Source: Semisulcospira habei
Taxonomy: Eukaryota; Mollusca; Gastropoda; Semisulcospiridae
Reading direction: 5' to 3'
DNA length: 64,000 nucleotides
Assembly (NCBI GenBank): GCA_036245525.1
Contig: BTPG01000008.1
Coordinates: 34,798,850-34,862,849 of the forward strand
A program made the position numbers and the translations under genes. Below the pieces are notes generated by a model. It had not been told where the DNA came from. It saw only the letters and a program-made list of their open reading frames with translations, and ran no database searches. Shown piece by piece: positions 53,085 through 60,583 of this stretch. The first letter of the stretch is position 1, and each line of letters opens with the position of its first letter.

Positions 53085-53210
53085 GGCACACTCAAATACA
53101 TGTGACATACGCATTACACACAGCACACGCGACATATTTACCATACTCAAAATACATGACACACGCGGCACACTCTCCATACTCAAAATACATGACATAC
53201 GCGGCAGAGA
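53085..53210. repeat. Short tandem array of about 40-bp units
   Basis: Repeated ATACTCAAAATACATGACA and ACACGCGGCACA segments; related words (CACGCGGCATAC, ATATGCGGC) recur at 53815-53885. Confidence 0.6.
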
Positions 53211-53439
53211 ATAATCCTTTCCGTAAATAAACAAACGCACTTGACCAAATACATTTAACAGCATTATCTGCCCAGTCAGGTCCCCCAACCCCTTGGAAAC
53301 AAAAGGCTAGTTAAAATATCTTCCCGAGAAATAGTGACTACCGTACACACCACCCACCACTCAATGCTGTCAGAGTTGGCCTTCCTGAGAATACTTCCTG
53401 TTCATGGTAAACAATAGTCCTCTATGCCCAAATAGTGTG

Positions 53440-53480
<41 letters not shown>

Positions 53481-53547
53481 GACGCCAATAGTTTTACCCC
53501 CAGAGAATAATAATGTGGGCTCCTGAGAATCCTATTTAAGAATCTAT

Positions 53548-53710
53548 AGATTTATTTGATCCTCTCCGTATTTAAACTAACGCGCTCCAGCACTTACCAC
53601 CAATGTCTTAATCGCCTAACCGTCCTAGTTCCATTTCAGAAATCATTCAAGCTACGTTTTTTGATCAGCTGACAACACACGATTATTAAGGCAGATACCC
53701 GACCCCACCT
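53548..53710. repeat. Direct repeat, right copy
   Basis: Pairs with 52658-52820. Between the two are the tandem array and a (CT)n run at 53441-53480; the spacing of 890 bp suggests two fragments of one unknown repeat. Confidence 0.75.
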
Positions 53711-54083
53711 AAACACACGCCTTGGCTGAGAGGTGTTTACGCGGCTGTTATTACTGAAAAACAAACAAGGCTGCCAAACCCCACCTATTTAAAGTGTCGA
53801 GGTAAAATCGTATGCGACACACGCGGCATACATTGTACAGACACACGTAACATGTGCCGTACAGACATATGCGGCTTATGCGGCACACACACAGCAAGAG
53901 AAAACAAAAGCTAATTAAACTACCGACGATTACAACACAGTCAGTATATAGTACTGAATACCTAGTCAAGCCGTCACGCGTCACCGGTTTATAACACACA
54001 CACCCGCTTAGTGTACATAAAGCGGAACAGCCAGCTGGCTAATTTTGGCTCATCATAGGCGAAAAATCTTTCTCGAGCAGTGA

Positions 54084-54191
54084 AGAACATTCTCGATTCT
54101 AAAACTGTCCCCCTACTACTGAAACGGTCCCCACACCACTGAAACTGTCCCCATCAAAACAAGGGGGACAGTTTTGCATTCTAGAATGTTC
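54084..54191 (+). promoter_or_regulatory. Heat-shock-element-like sites
   Basis: TTCTAGAATGTTC (54179-54191) is three perfect alternating nTTCn/nGAAn units, the binding consensus of heat-shock factor. AGAACATTCT (about 54085-54093) gives two more. Between them a hairpin AACTGTCCCC...GGGGGACAGTT. A related but weaker block (CTAGGATGTTCC ... ACGTGTTTGCT) recurs at 54546-54590 just before the TATA box. Confidence 0.45.
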
Positions 54192-54290
54192 TAAAGCACG
54201 TGTTTGCTGTTGTAATCGTCCCATAAATAGCGTACATGACGTAGTTGGCTACATGTCAGCATTTGCTGATTCACAGCTCCAGTAACCTGT

Positions 54291-54523
54291 TCCCACGAAA
54301 GGGACCTTAAGTCGCTTTTGACCGAATGGAGCTACAGACCAAAAAGTGTGCAGGGGGTCATCTTGGATTAGTTCGAGTGATCAACTTTAAATGCTTGTTT
54401 CTCACTTAATAACCAATCTACAACAATAGTCTGTACATCAAATTAATTGGTTTTGATAGTAGATTGTAATGGTGTAAATATTTCAAAACTCAAAATTTCC
54501 GACTTATGGTCCCTTTTGTGGGA
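54291..54523. repeat. 233-bp MITE with TIRs
   Basis: TCCCACGAAAGGGACCTTAAG at the left and its near-complement CTTATGGTCCCTTTTGTGGGA at the right. It separates the two promoter-like blocks. Confidence 0.65.
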
Positions 54524-54604
54524 TATAGAGGTATAAAGTCGACTCACAGTCTAGGATGTTCCAAATGACGTGTTTGCTTATGAAATCGTTTGCAATACTG
54601 TAGG

Positions 54605-54612
54605 TATAAAAG
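54605..54612 (+). promoter_or_regulatory. TATA box upstream of the 97-aa ORF
   Basis: TATAAAAG, 86 bp before ATG 54698; transcription would start near 54635-54640. Confidence 0.55.
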
Positions 54613-54697
54613 TAAACCAACAGCCAATAATCATTCTTTCCCGATTACATCCGTACCAGTAGGACAGTAAGCAGGGCCAAACGATAGCCAGGCATAA

Positions 54698-54991
54698 ATG
54701 GCGAGCCACCAAAACAAATATGTTGAGGAAATGGAGATTGGTGAAAAAACGTACACTCAAGCTTTTTTAGACGAGCTGACAAAAGACGAGACTCTTGCTA
54801 AAAGTCGCCTACGCATAGACTTAGCAAGAGCGAAAAATAGAAAGGAAACATGTTTTCAAAACATGAAAAAGACAAAAAAGAGAATTAAAATTATGGTTGA
54901 AAAGCTACGTGAGCAACAATCATCGTTTGACGCAGCGGTAGCTGACATACAGAGGCTAAAAGGTCTCCTTAAAGAAGAAAAAAGTGGCTAA
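54698..54991 (+). CDS. 97-aa coiled-coil protein of unknown family
   Basis: Intronless ORF, MASHQNKYVEEMEIGEKTY to the C-terminal KGLLKEEKSG. It is highly charged, with a Lys/Arg-rich stretch at residues 46-70 (NMKKTKKRIKIMVEKLREQ) and heptad-like spacing of hydrophobic residues, so a helical coiled coil is likely. The sequence favours a real gene: TATA box at the right distance, an in-frame start, and no simple-sequence bias. It is followed at once by an 18-codon ORF (54992-55048) whose stop codon contains the ribozyme cleavage site. It could belong to the viral element or to a separate ribozyme-bearing unit. Confidence 0.55.
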   Translation: MASHQNKYVEEMEIGEKTYTQAFLDELTKDETLAKSRLRIDLARAKNRKETCFQNMKKTKKRIKIMVEKLREQQSSFDAAVADIQRLKGLLKEEKSG

Positions 54992-55039
54992 ATGTGGCAG
55001 TGGTTTTTTCTACACGTCTTTGGCATACCTCGCGAGGGG

Positions 55040-55094
55040 GAGCCATAAATACCTTCAAGGTATTCTGATGAGACCTAACAGGTCGAAATGGCTC
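55040..55094 (+). ncRNA. Hammerhead ribozyme (type III layout)
   Basis: All core elements are present in order. Stem III 5' strand GAGCCA (55040-55045); cleavage triplet A-U-A with cleavage after 55047; stem I hairpin AATACCT/AGGTATT (55048-55064, 3-nt loop); core CTGATGA (55065-55071); stem II GACC/GGTC with loop TAACA (55072-55084); GAAA (55085-55088); stem III 3' strand TGGCTC (55089-55094). Every stem is fully paired: 7, 4 and 6 bp. Stem III is open, which is type III. The RNA would cut itself in cis within the TAA stop of the preceding 18-codon ORF. Tertiary loop I-loop II contacts are possible but not demonstrable by eye. Confidence 0.88.
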
Positions 55095-55336
55095 ACAGGT
55101 TAGTACTCTATTTTTCATAGTTTGAGATCTTTCTTTCTCATATGGTGTCTAATCTGTGACACTAACCTTTGAAAGCTCTGACATTTCCAAATCAACTCCA
55201 GCGTTATCCAGGGCCTTTTGAAAGCATTTGTGTACCCAGGTAAGGGAACAGTGTAATTTAGTGTAACACATGACCGCTTTTTAATACCAGGAAGGTGTTC
55301 GCTTTCAATAGACGTGTAGTGAAATAAACACCATTA

Positions 55337-55434
55337 CAAGTAGGGACAGGAATATCCGAGACAGACGGAAGGGGACTTCACCCCCCAAGTAGGGACAGGA
55401 ATATCAGAGATAGGCGGAACGGGACTTCACCCCC
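55337..55434. repeat. Two tandem 49-bp units
   Basis: CAAGTAGGGACAGGAATATC begins each unit (55337 and 55386); both end in GGGACTTCACCCCC. Four or five substitutions separate them. Confidence 0.85.
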
Positions 55435-55457
55435 GTGCTGGGAAAAAAAGTAAATTA

Positions 55458-55538
55458 CAAGTACATGATAAGTAACAAGTAACCTATAAGTTACTTTCAA
55501 CTGACACATAACTTATAGGTTACCTTATCATGTACTTG
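55458..55538. repeat. Long imperfect hairpin at the left margin of the viral element
   Basis: 15 bp (CAAGTACATGATAAG) plus 14 bp (GTAACCTATAAGTT) pair perfectly with 55510-55538, with a 6-nt bulge and a 17-nt loop. Flanking sequence to about 55630 is rich in ACAAG/AAGTT words. Confidence 0.8.
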
Positions 55539-55686
55539 CTAGTTAGTTGTCACAAGTTCTAATAAGTAATTAAAATAAGAACTTTTAAGAACCTAAACAT
55601 AACAATTTACAAGAACTTGACCCTAGTCAACAACTTACTTGGACAGAATTTCCAAGTTACAAGGACAACAAGAAAACTTTTTTTTC

Positions 55687-55887
55687 TCAGTAGTACTCTG
55701 GTGGTGGGGCTGATGGCGTCAAATGAGCAGGCATAAAAGGCATGACATCTCTTTGTGAAGAGTATTTCAGAATTAATGAATGATTACCAAAACTGATCTT
55801 TACTTGCCTAACAGTCCGTAAACTTTTTTCATAGTTTCTTCTACGCCTATTTTCTTTCCTTCCTCTAAAAAAGATTGCTTTAGCTCT
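55687..55887 (-). CDS. -1-frame extension with PPxY tail (no ATG for its first two thirds)
   Basis: Open frame overlapping the 3' end of the 211-aa gene in the -1 frame and running 113 bases beyond its stop. The distal part reads like real protein (e.g. VKISFGNHSLILKY) and ends SAPPPEYY, a PPxY motif recognised by Nedd4-family WW domains. It has no upstream ATG, but the overlapped gene carries UUUUUUA (55872-55866) in the phase required for -1 frameshifting, 59 codons before this frame's stop. Splicing or an internal start at 55742 are alternatives. Confidence 0.5.
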   Translation of the reverse strand, partial: RAKAIFFRGRKENRRRRNYEKSLRTVRQVKISFGNHSLILKYSSQRDVMPFMPAHLTPSAPPPEYY

Positions 55888-56435
55888 TCAACATTCGCGG
55901 GTTGACTACGCATCTTATTCTGTATTTCAGACTTCTGTTGCTTGTAATTTGCTAAATCATCCTGGACTCTTTTAAATTCGTTATCGTCAATTTCATTATT
56001 TTCCAAAGATTTACTAATAATAAGTTTCATACTCGTCAGCTTAGCTGCTGCGAGCGTACTTAATGCTTCATGCTTCTGCAACTTAGTATAAAATTTTTTG
56101 TTAAGGGCTTCCATACCAAAGCATGCCAGGTTTGTGGCAAGGCCAACAGCTTCAACAGCAATTCCTACGACACTTCCCACCCCCGTTGCAAACAGAGTTA
56201 TACCTCCTACAGATAATCCGGCCGAAACCACCCCCATGGCCATTGATGTGTTGTGTACAGAATTGAAAACCGTATTGTAACGGCGTTTACACCTCGAGTA
56301 TTTTGCTTGTTCTTCTTCCAAATACTTCAACGCTTCTGTAATATTCATTAAACGGAATGAATCTGCCTTTAATGTTTTATCACGCTCAATAGGCTCAAGC
56401 TGCTCAGGTGGTATTTGTGGATACAAGTTCACCAT
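55800..56435 (-). CDS. Viral-element protein, 211 aa, central hydrophobic domain
   Basis: MVNLYPQIPPEQLEPIERD start; a charged helical stretch (residues 34-55); a long glycine/alanine-rich hydrophobic region at about 65-108, long enough for two membrane passes; then a helical, Lys/Glu-rich tail. I recall the same layout in uncharacterised proteins next to Polinton-like genes of invertebrates, without a known function. A virion membrane or membrane-active protein is plausible (inference), and the PPxY extension would strengthen the analogy with adenovirus protein VI. Starts 21 bp after the upstream gene's stop. Confidence 0.7.
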   Translation of the reverse strand: MVNLYPQIPPEQLEPIERDKTLKADSFRLMNITEALKYLEEEQAKYSRCKRRYNTVFNSVHNTSMAMGVVSAGLSVGGITLFATGVGSVVGIAVEAVGLATNLACFGMEALNKKFYTKLQKHEALSTLAAAKLTSMKLIISKSLENNEIDDNEFKRVQDDLANYKQQKSEIQNKMRSQPANVEELKQSFLEEGKKIGVEETMKKVYGLLGK

Positions 56436-56456
56436 TTTTTATGACAAATATTTTTT

Positions 56457-57335
56457 TTAATCAGCAATTACATTTTGCAACTCTTCAAAAGTATACAATT
56501 TGCTAGCATAATAAAATGCAACAAGATCAATGTGTTCAAGGTTTATGTAAGTTAGACGAACAAAAGTTGTTTTGTCAACCACCACCTTGACAGTGGGAAT
56601 ACTGCTTGAAACATTAATAACATCATTATTTTTTGTAATGGCAATAAAGACCTTTGATGATTCTGTTACTGTTTCATTCCATGTAAGTTTAATTCCTTGT
56701 GCTATATTTGCCTCTTTTGCAGAAGCAACAGATTTCATGATAATTTCAAATACTATTGTCGCTTCTCTAGCCACGACTAAGCTTGCTGGCATAAACACAA
56801 CAGAAGTATCTGATCTACCCTTTCTAGTTGTAAGAAGATATCTCCGTCTCTCATAATTTTCAACTTTCAGTTTTTCTCTGCTATTGTTGTCTGGGGCAAA
56901 ACTTGGAACAAGGCTTACAATAAGCGGCCCAGAATTAACAACCTTCCTAAACACTAAGGCGCCTTCATCATCAGTGTATACATAAGGACTAATAAATTCA
57001 ATCTTTATGTCCCAGTCAATTGTGGGTGGTGGTGCCGGTACAGGTGAAACAACCCACTTACTACCCACATGTATTAAGTTGTAAGGCGCATTATTTACAG
57101 GTGGAGTAGGTACAGTAACATCACGCAGCTGACCAAGTTTAGGAATCTGTTTTTCACCATCTTTCATGTCAACAATTACTTTCCTCTTGTACATGCCATT
57201 TGAATCAAGTTCAAAACCATATATTTCTCCAATTTCCCCTTCCTTCTCAAAATCCTGTACGTCTGCCAAATCTTTCAACTCTGTTACTGGACACGCAACT
57301 GGTATGATTCTAGGCTTTGGACCAAGACCACTCAT
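56457..57335 (-). CDS. Viral-element protein, 292 aa, probable structural protein
   Basis: I take ATG 57335 (MSGLGPKPRIIPVACPV), since the four upstream codons begin with TTG. The N-terminal third is linker-like with PTPPVNNAP and PVPAPPPTIDW. The rest is predicted largely beta (alternating hydrophobic strands such as GPLIVSLVPSF, KVVVDKTTFVRLTYI), as in capsid-associated or fibre-type proteins. Family not recognised. It lies between the penton candidate and the 211-aa gene, all on the minus strand with about 20-bp gaps. Confidence 0.65.
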   Translation of the reverse strand: MSGLGPKPRIIPVACPVTELKDLADVQDFEKEGEIGEIYGFELDSNGMYKRKVIVDMKDGEKQIPKLGQLRDVTVPTPPVNNAPYNLIHVGSKWVVSPVPAPPPTIDWDIKIEFISPYVYTDDEGALVFRKVVNSGPLIVSLVPSFAPDNNSREKLKVENYERRRYLLTTRKGRSDTSVVFMPASLVVAREATIVFEIIMKSVASAKEANIAQGIKLTWNETVTESSKVFIAITKNNDVINVSSSIPTVKVVVDKTTFVRLTYINLEHIDLVAFYYASKLYTFEELQNVIAD

Positions 57336-57355
57336 TTTTATAAACAAAAATAAAA

Positions 57356-58066
57356 TTATTTAATTTCCAACACTACACTAAAATCATGCATCACAACTGG
57401 TTTGCCATCCTGATTAGTTACATATAAACACAGTGATTCAAAGAAACTGGAACCTAATTTCTTAAACTGTAAAGGAAATCTAACAACCACACTTTCACAA
57501 TAGGGAGCAGTTCCTGGCGGAAAGCATCTTAACAAAGTTGAAGGCTTTCCATTGTGAACATTTTCAGTTGTGTTTAGTTCTTTTAAATAAACATTTAGTA
57601 CTGTGTGTACTGGCAAATTGACAGGATATCTTCCAATTACTTTTTGTTTATTTGGTTTCAATAGACCTTCGTCTGATAATGACCAATCCTCATCTGGATG
57701 TATTATTACTTGGCCTAAAAAACCAAGTAGCCTTACAAGCCTATCTGATAATGAATACTGACTACCTTTCGGAAATTCCAATGTAACAAGTAAGTTAGCC
57801 TGATTAATAGTTGCTTTAATTTTAAATTCATTTTGAAACCATTCAGCTAAAGTACAAAAGTCATAATACCCAGATCGTAAAGCATCACTCTTCTTTCCAC
57901 CATCAAGAGTTCCATATACAAAATAATTATCATCTGTTACATTAAACCACTTTACAGTGTAAAACATTTCATGGATAGCTACAGCCTTACTACCATCACG
58001 ATTATCAATCCCATTAGTTAACCACACTGGTTTGCTTGTGTCAAGATTTGTTAAGGTAATAAACAT
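57356..58066 (-). CDS. Probable penton / minor capsid protein (single jelly roll), 236 aa
   Basis: MFITLTNLD start; beta-rich throughout. The segment VAIHEMFYTVKWFNVTDDN and the block YYDFCTLAEWFQNEF fit the early strands and the conserved helix of Polinton/adintovirus penton proteins, in which a GxY-x-L/C-x2-L-x2-W/Y motif follows strand C-D. The size is in the penton range. ATG 58066 is 26 bp from the divergent ATG at 58093. Assignment rests on layout and recalled motif; structure prediction should settle it. Confidence 0.6.
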   Translation of the reverse strand: MFITLTNLDTSKPVWLTNGIDNRDGSKAVAIHEMFYTVKWFNVTDDNYFVYGTLDGGKKSDALRSGYYDFCTLAEWFQNEFKIKATINQANLLVTLEFPKGSQYSLSDRLVRLLGFLGQVIIHPDEDWSLSDEGLLKPNKQKVIGRYPVNLPVHTVLNVYLKELNTTENVHNGKPSTLLRCFPPGTAPYCESVVVRFPLQFKKLGSSFFESLCLYVTNQDGKPVVMHDFSVVLEIK

Positions 58067-58092
58067 TTTTATTATCTCATATAAAAAGAAGA
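58067..58092. promoter_or_regulatory. 26-bp divergent intergenic spacer
   Basis: Contains TTATTATCTCATATAAAAAG. The TATA-like word is too close to both ATGs to place a start site 25-30 bp downstream within a leader, so either leaders are near zero or the signals overlap coding sequence. Confidence 0.5.
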
Positions 58093-59346
58093 ATGGAATT
58101 TAAATCACCAACCATTACCACTACAAACGCATTTCAATTTAATGTAGATGCCAAATATAATGTCGCACCAACTTATGAACAGAAAATAATTCAACTAAAT
58201 CAGCTTGACATGGCTGTGTCTGAACAAGATCTATTCCAAGTCAAAGTACCAAATCCGTTTGACCATTACCTAAACCCTCCAATAACAGATGACTCTACTG
58301 CAAGAAAGTGGTCTTCTAGCCCACTACAGATGTTTCAAAATCAACTCAACTTTGCAATACTATGTTCAACTACAGGCTGTGGTGTTTCATTCACAGATCA
58401 TTTGAATCACTCAAACAAACTGATTAGATCTGTGTATCGTTTTCATGTTTATTACCAGCTTAGACGTATTCTGTCAGAACTGCATACCCCACTGCCCACT
58501 GAATCCAGTTTCAACAGGTATAACAACCCCATGGATATGAAAGCATTTGAACGCATCTGTAATGAATTTAACATCAGTACAAAGTATGATTTCACACAAA
58601 AACTTGATGATCACAAAGGCATGGGTACATTGTATTATGCTTTGAGTCACAGAAAATACCCTCAAGATTATTACCCTGGTTACACTTCATTCTCATCAAA
58701 ATCACAAGTCTGGTTAGGATCAATAGAGCAGAAACAGTCTAACGCCTGGACCACATTTATTTTAGATAAATCAGACGGGTTTACTCAAGCGGGAGTCGAG
58801 CGCGTCAATGAGTCTATCAGAACATATGTCTGGTGTTTACTAGGAGCACAATCACTAACAAAATCAAACATTTTGAATGGAAGTGGTAAATTTGAAGCAC
58901 AAAAACAGTTTCTTGCAAATCTTGAAGATTCAATTAACTCAACAGTTGATCTCCCATCAAGCATACAGCGTTACCAAGACGTTTTAAGATATGCCAGATC
59001 AAAAGTTGACTTTGTAGTTGGCATCGGGTTATACATGTTACCATCTGACCTTCACCTCCAAATGGGTACAATAACAAATTATAATAATGAAATCATTGTT
59101 GCAGGTGTTGGTCAGAAATTAGGACTCAATCAATCTGTAAACTTGGGGGCCACAACCACACATGTACAGACATTAAAACCATTAATGACACCAGCACCAG
59201 TAACGTCATCACCCGTACAGACAGTAACAACCCCGGTCCCAACACCAACACCAACCCCAACCCCTGACACCCATGAGTCAGAGAGAACAGCATTGGTAAT
59301 AGGTCTCACTGGATTAGGGGTATTACTTCTTTACCTGTTTCATTAA
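58093..59346 (+). CDS. Viral-element protein, 417 aa, tail-anchored
   Basis: MEFKSPTITTTNAFQFNVD start. A globular domain (residues about 70-345) contains GVSFTDHLNHSNKLIRS, RFHVYYQLRRILSEL and GVERVNESIRTYVWCLLGA. A Pro/Thr stalk (357-392) follows and a C-terminal transmembrane helix (ALVIGLTGLGVLLLYLF). I recall close relatives as uncharacterised proteins in cnidarian and other invertebrate genomes adjoining the same capsid and ATPase genes. The stalk plus anchor suggests a surface protein of a membrane-bearing particle (inference). Last 24 bases overlap the convergent gene. Confidence 0.72.
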   Translation: MEFKSPTITTTNAFQFNVDAKYNVAPTYEQKIIQLNQLDMAVSEQDLFQVKVPNPFDHYLNPPITDDSTARKWSSSPLQMFQNQLNFAILCSTTGCGVSFTDHLNHSNKLIRSVYRFHVYYQLRRILSELHTPLPTESSFNRYNNPMDMKAFERICNEFNISTKYDFTQKLDDHKGMGTLYYALSHRKYPQDYYPGYTSFSSKSQVWLGSIEQKQSNAWTTFILDKSDGFTQAGVERVNESIRTYVWCLLGAQSLTKSNILNGSGKFEAQKQFLANLEDSINSTVDLPSSIQRYQDVLRYARSKVDFVVGIGLYMLPSDLHLQMGTITNYNNEIIVAGVGQKLGLNQSVNLGATTTHVQTLKPLMTPAPVTSSPVQTVTTPVPTPTPTPTPDTHESERTALVIGLTGLGVLLLYLFH

Positions 59347-60543
59347 ATAACCCACTATTAACCCTCCTACTGTCACCAAAAAGACCCACACATGTTCTGC
59401 CATAAACCCTACTGCCTTTGCCGCTGTACTAATCAGCCAACTGACAACAGTGCCTATAATGCCAGGCAAAGCGTCCATTGCTTTCACAGCCAATTTCTTA
59501 AGCAAGTCTGATATGTGAGACAGTTGTTTCTTTACCCACGACTGTAAGTCTTTTGGATCTGTGGGGACTGGGGTTGGTGGTGCTGGAGGTGGAGAACCAC
59601 CCCCGGAGACAGCCAACACAACTGTACTGATAATAAACCCCAGAGCTGTAATTAAACTGGCAACTGTGATACCCTGTTCTCTGAAAAGTGTTTTTAGTCT
59701 CTCAGCCAGAGTAGTGTCTTCGTGAAGTATTTTCTGAATAGTTTCTCTAATCCTGTTGACCTGTGATTTTAGTTTTTGTCTTCCAATACTAATCGCTTCT
59801 AACCTTCCTGATCTTTCTATCTGCAAATCATTTAATCTGTGCTGTATTCTTTCTTTCATTTCTGTGTCAAGATTCTCATTGTCTGCTGTAGCCAGTTTCT
59901 CTTTTTCACGTTCTATGTGTTTATCAAGCTCTCCTAGTTTGGCTAAATTATTTACCATCTCACCTCTTATTGTCTGCAGTGATTTATCCAACCCTATAAT
60001 CTCTCTCATTGACAAAGGTGGATCATCTATTGTTTTCAAAGCGTCATTTATTTGTCCTTCAGTAAATGAAGTTTCTTGTATCACTGTGTTTGCTATTTCT
60101 GGTAGGCTTGTTACTGGTGCCATTTCAATTTGTTGCCCTGTTGGCAACTTTGTTTGCGTGTCGTGAAGCGCACTAACAAGTCTTGGGGGAACAGGAGACC
60201 CTCCAATACCAAGGTATCTTGCCAACCCAGAGTTACCACCGACTTCACCTTTAATTGTACTTAAAGCCCTAAACTTAGAAGGATTATTTTTATGTGTTAG
60301 ATTTATTTTCCCTCTGTCTGTATTTACAAATAAGTGTCCTTTATCATATTCAAACTGATTAGGATCTATTACATCTGGGCGCGCTCCAACACTGTCATAA
60401 AATGAGTTTACTTTGTCTTTTAACAGTTCATGATGCATACTACTACTACTAGTTACCATTCCAGTCATATCTGTGATACTGGTATCATAGTCATTCATGT
60501 CATCCATTTCAAAATCTTCATGATTAAATCCTCCCGCTGCCAT
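59323..60543 (-). CDS. Viral-element protein, 406 aa, coiled coil with C-terminal membrane segments
   Basis: Acidic N-terminus (HEDFEMDDMNDYD); coiled coil at about 185-265 (GEMVNNLAKLGELDKHIERE onward); then TTLAERLKTLFREQGITV, a motif I recall as highly conserved in this family, directly before a hydrophobic segment (291-313). A proline linker and two more hydrophobic stretches (about 361-381, 385-401) end the protein. Probably membrane-associated; role unknown. Its ATG is 40 bp from the divergent major capsid ATG. Confidence 0.72.
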   Translation of the reverse strand: MAAGGFNHEDFEMDDMNDYDTSITDMTGMVTSSSSMHHELLKDKVNSFYDSVGARPDVIDPNQFEYDKGHLFVNTDRGKINLTHKNNPSKFRALSTIKGEVGGNSGLARYLGIGGSPVPPRLVSALHDTQTKLPTGQQIEMAPVTSLPEIANTVIQETSFTEGQINDALKTIDDPPLSMREIIGLDKSLQTIRGEMVNNLAKLGELDKHIEREKEKLATADNENLDTEMKERIQHRLNDLQIERSGRLEAISIGRQKLKSQVNRIRETIQKILHEDTTLAERLKTLFREQGITVASLITALGFIISTVVLAVSGGGSPPPAPPTPVPTDPKDLQSWVKKQLSHISDLLKKLAVKAMDALPGIIGTVVSWLISTAAKAVGFMAEHVWVFLVTVGGLIVGYLMKQVKK

Positions 60544-60583
60544 TGTTTTATTAATTTATTATTTTTTATTGTGCATAATAAAA
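60544..60583. promoter_or_regulatory. 40-bp divergent AT-rich spacer
   Basis: Almost only A and T (TTTTATTAATTTATTATTTT), flanked by the 406-aa gene and the major capsid gene. Start-proximal AATAAAAATG on the plus side and AATAAAACAATG on the minus side. Confidence 0.5.

Noticed and set aside
54291..54523. TCCCACRAAAGGGACC inverted repeats as the terminal repeats of the viral element
   Set aside because: Both arms lie within 233 bp and enclose no viral gene; it is a MITE.
60569..60583. Upstream extensions of viral ORFs through TTG or GTG (60569, 57347, 61851)
   Set aside because: In a eukaryotic setting the first ATGs at 60584, 57335 and 61887 have the shared upstream motif and fit better.
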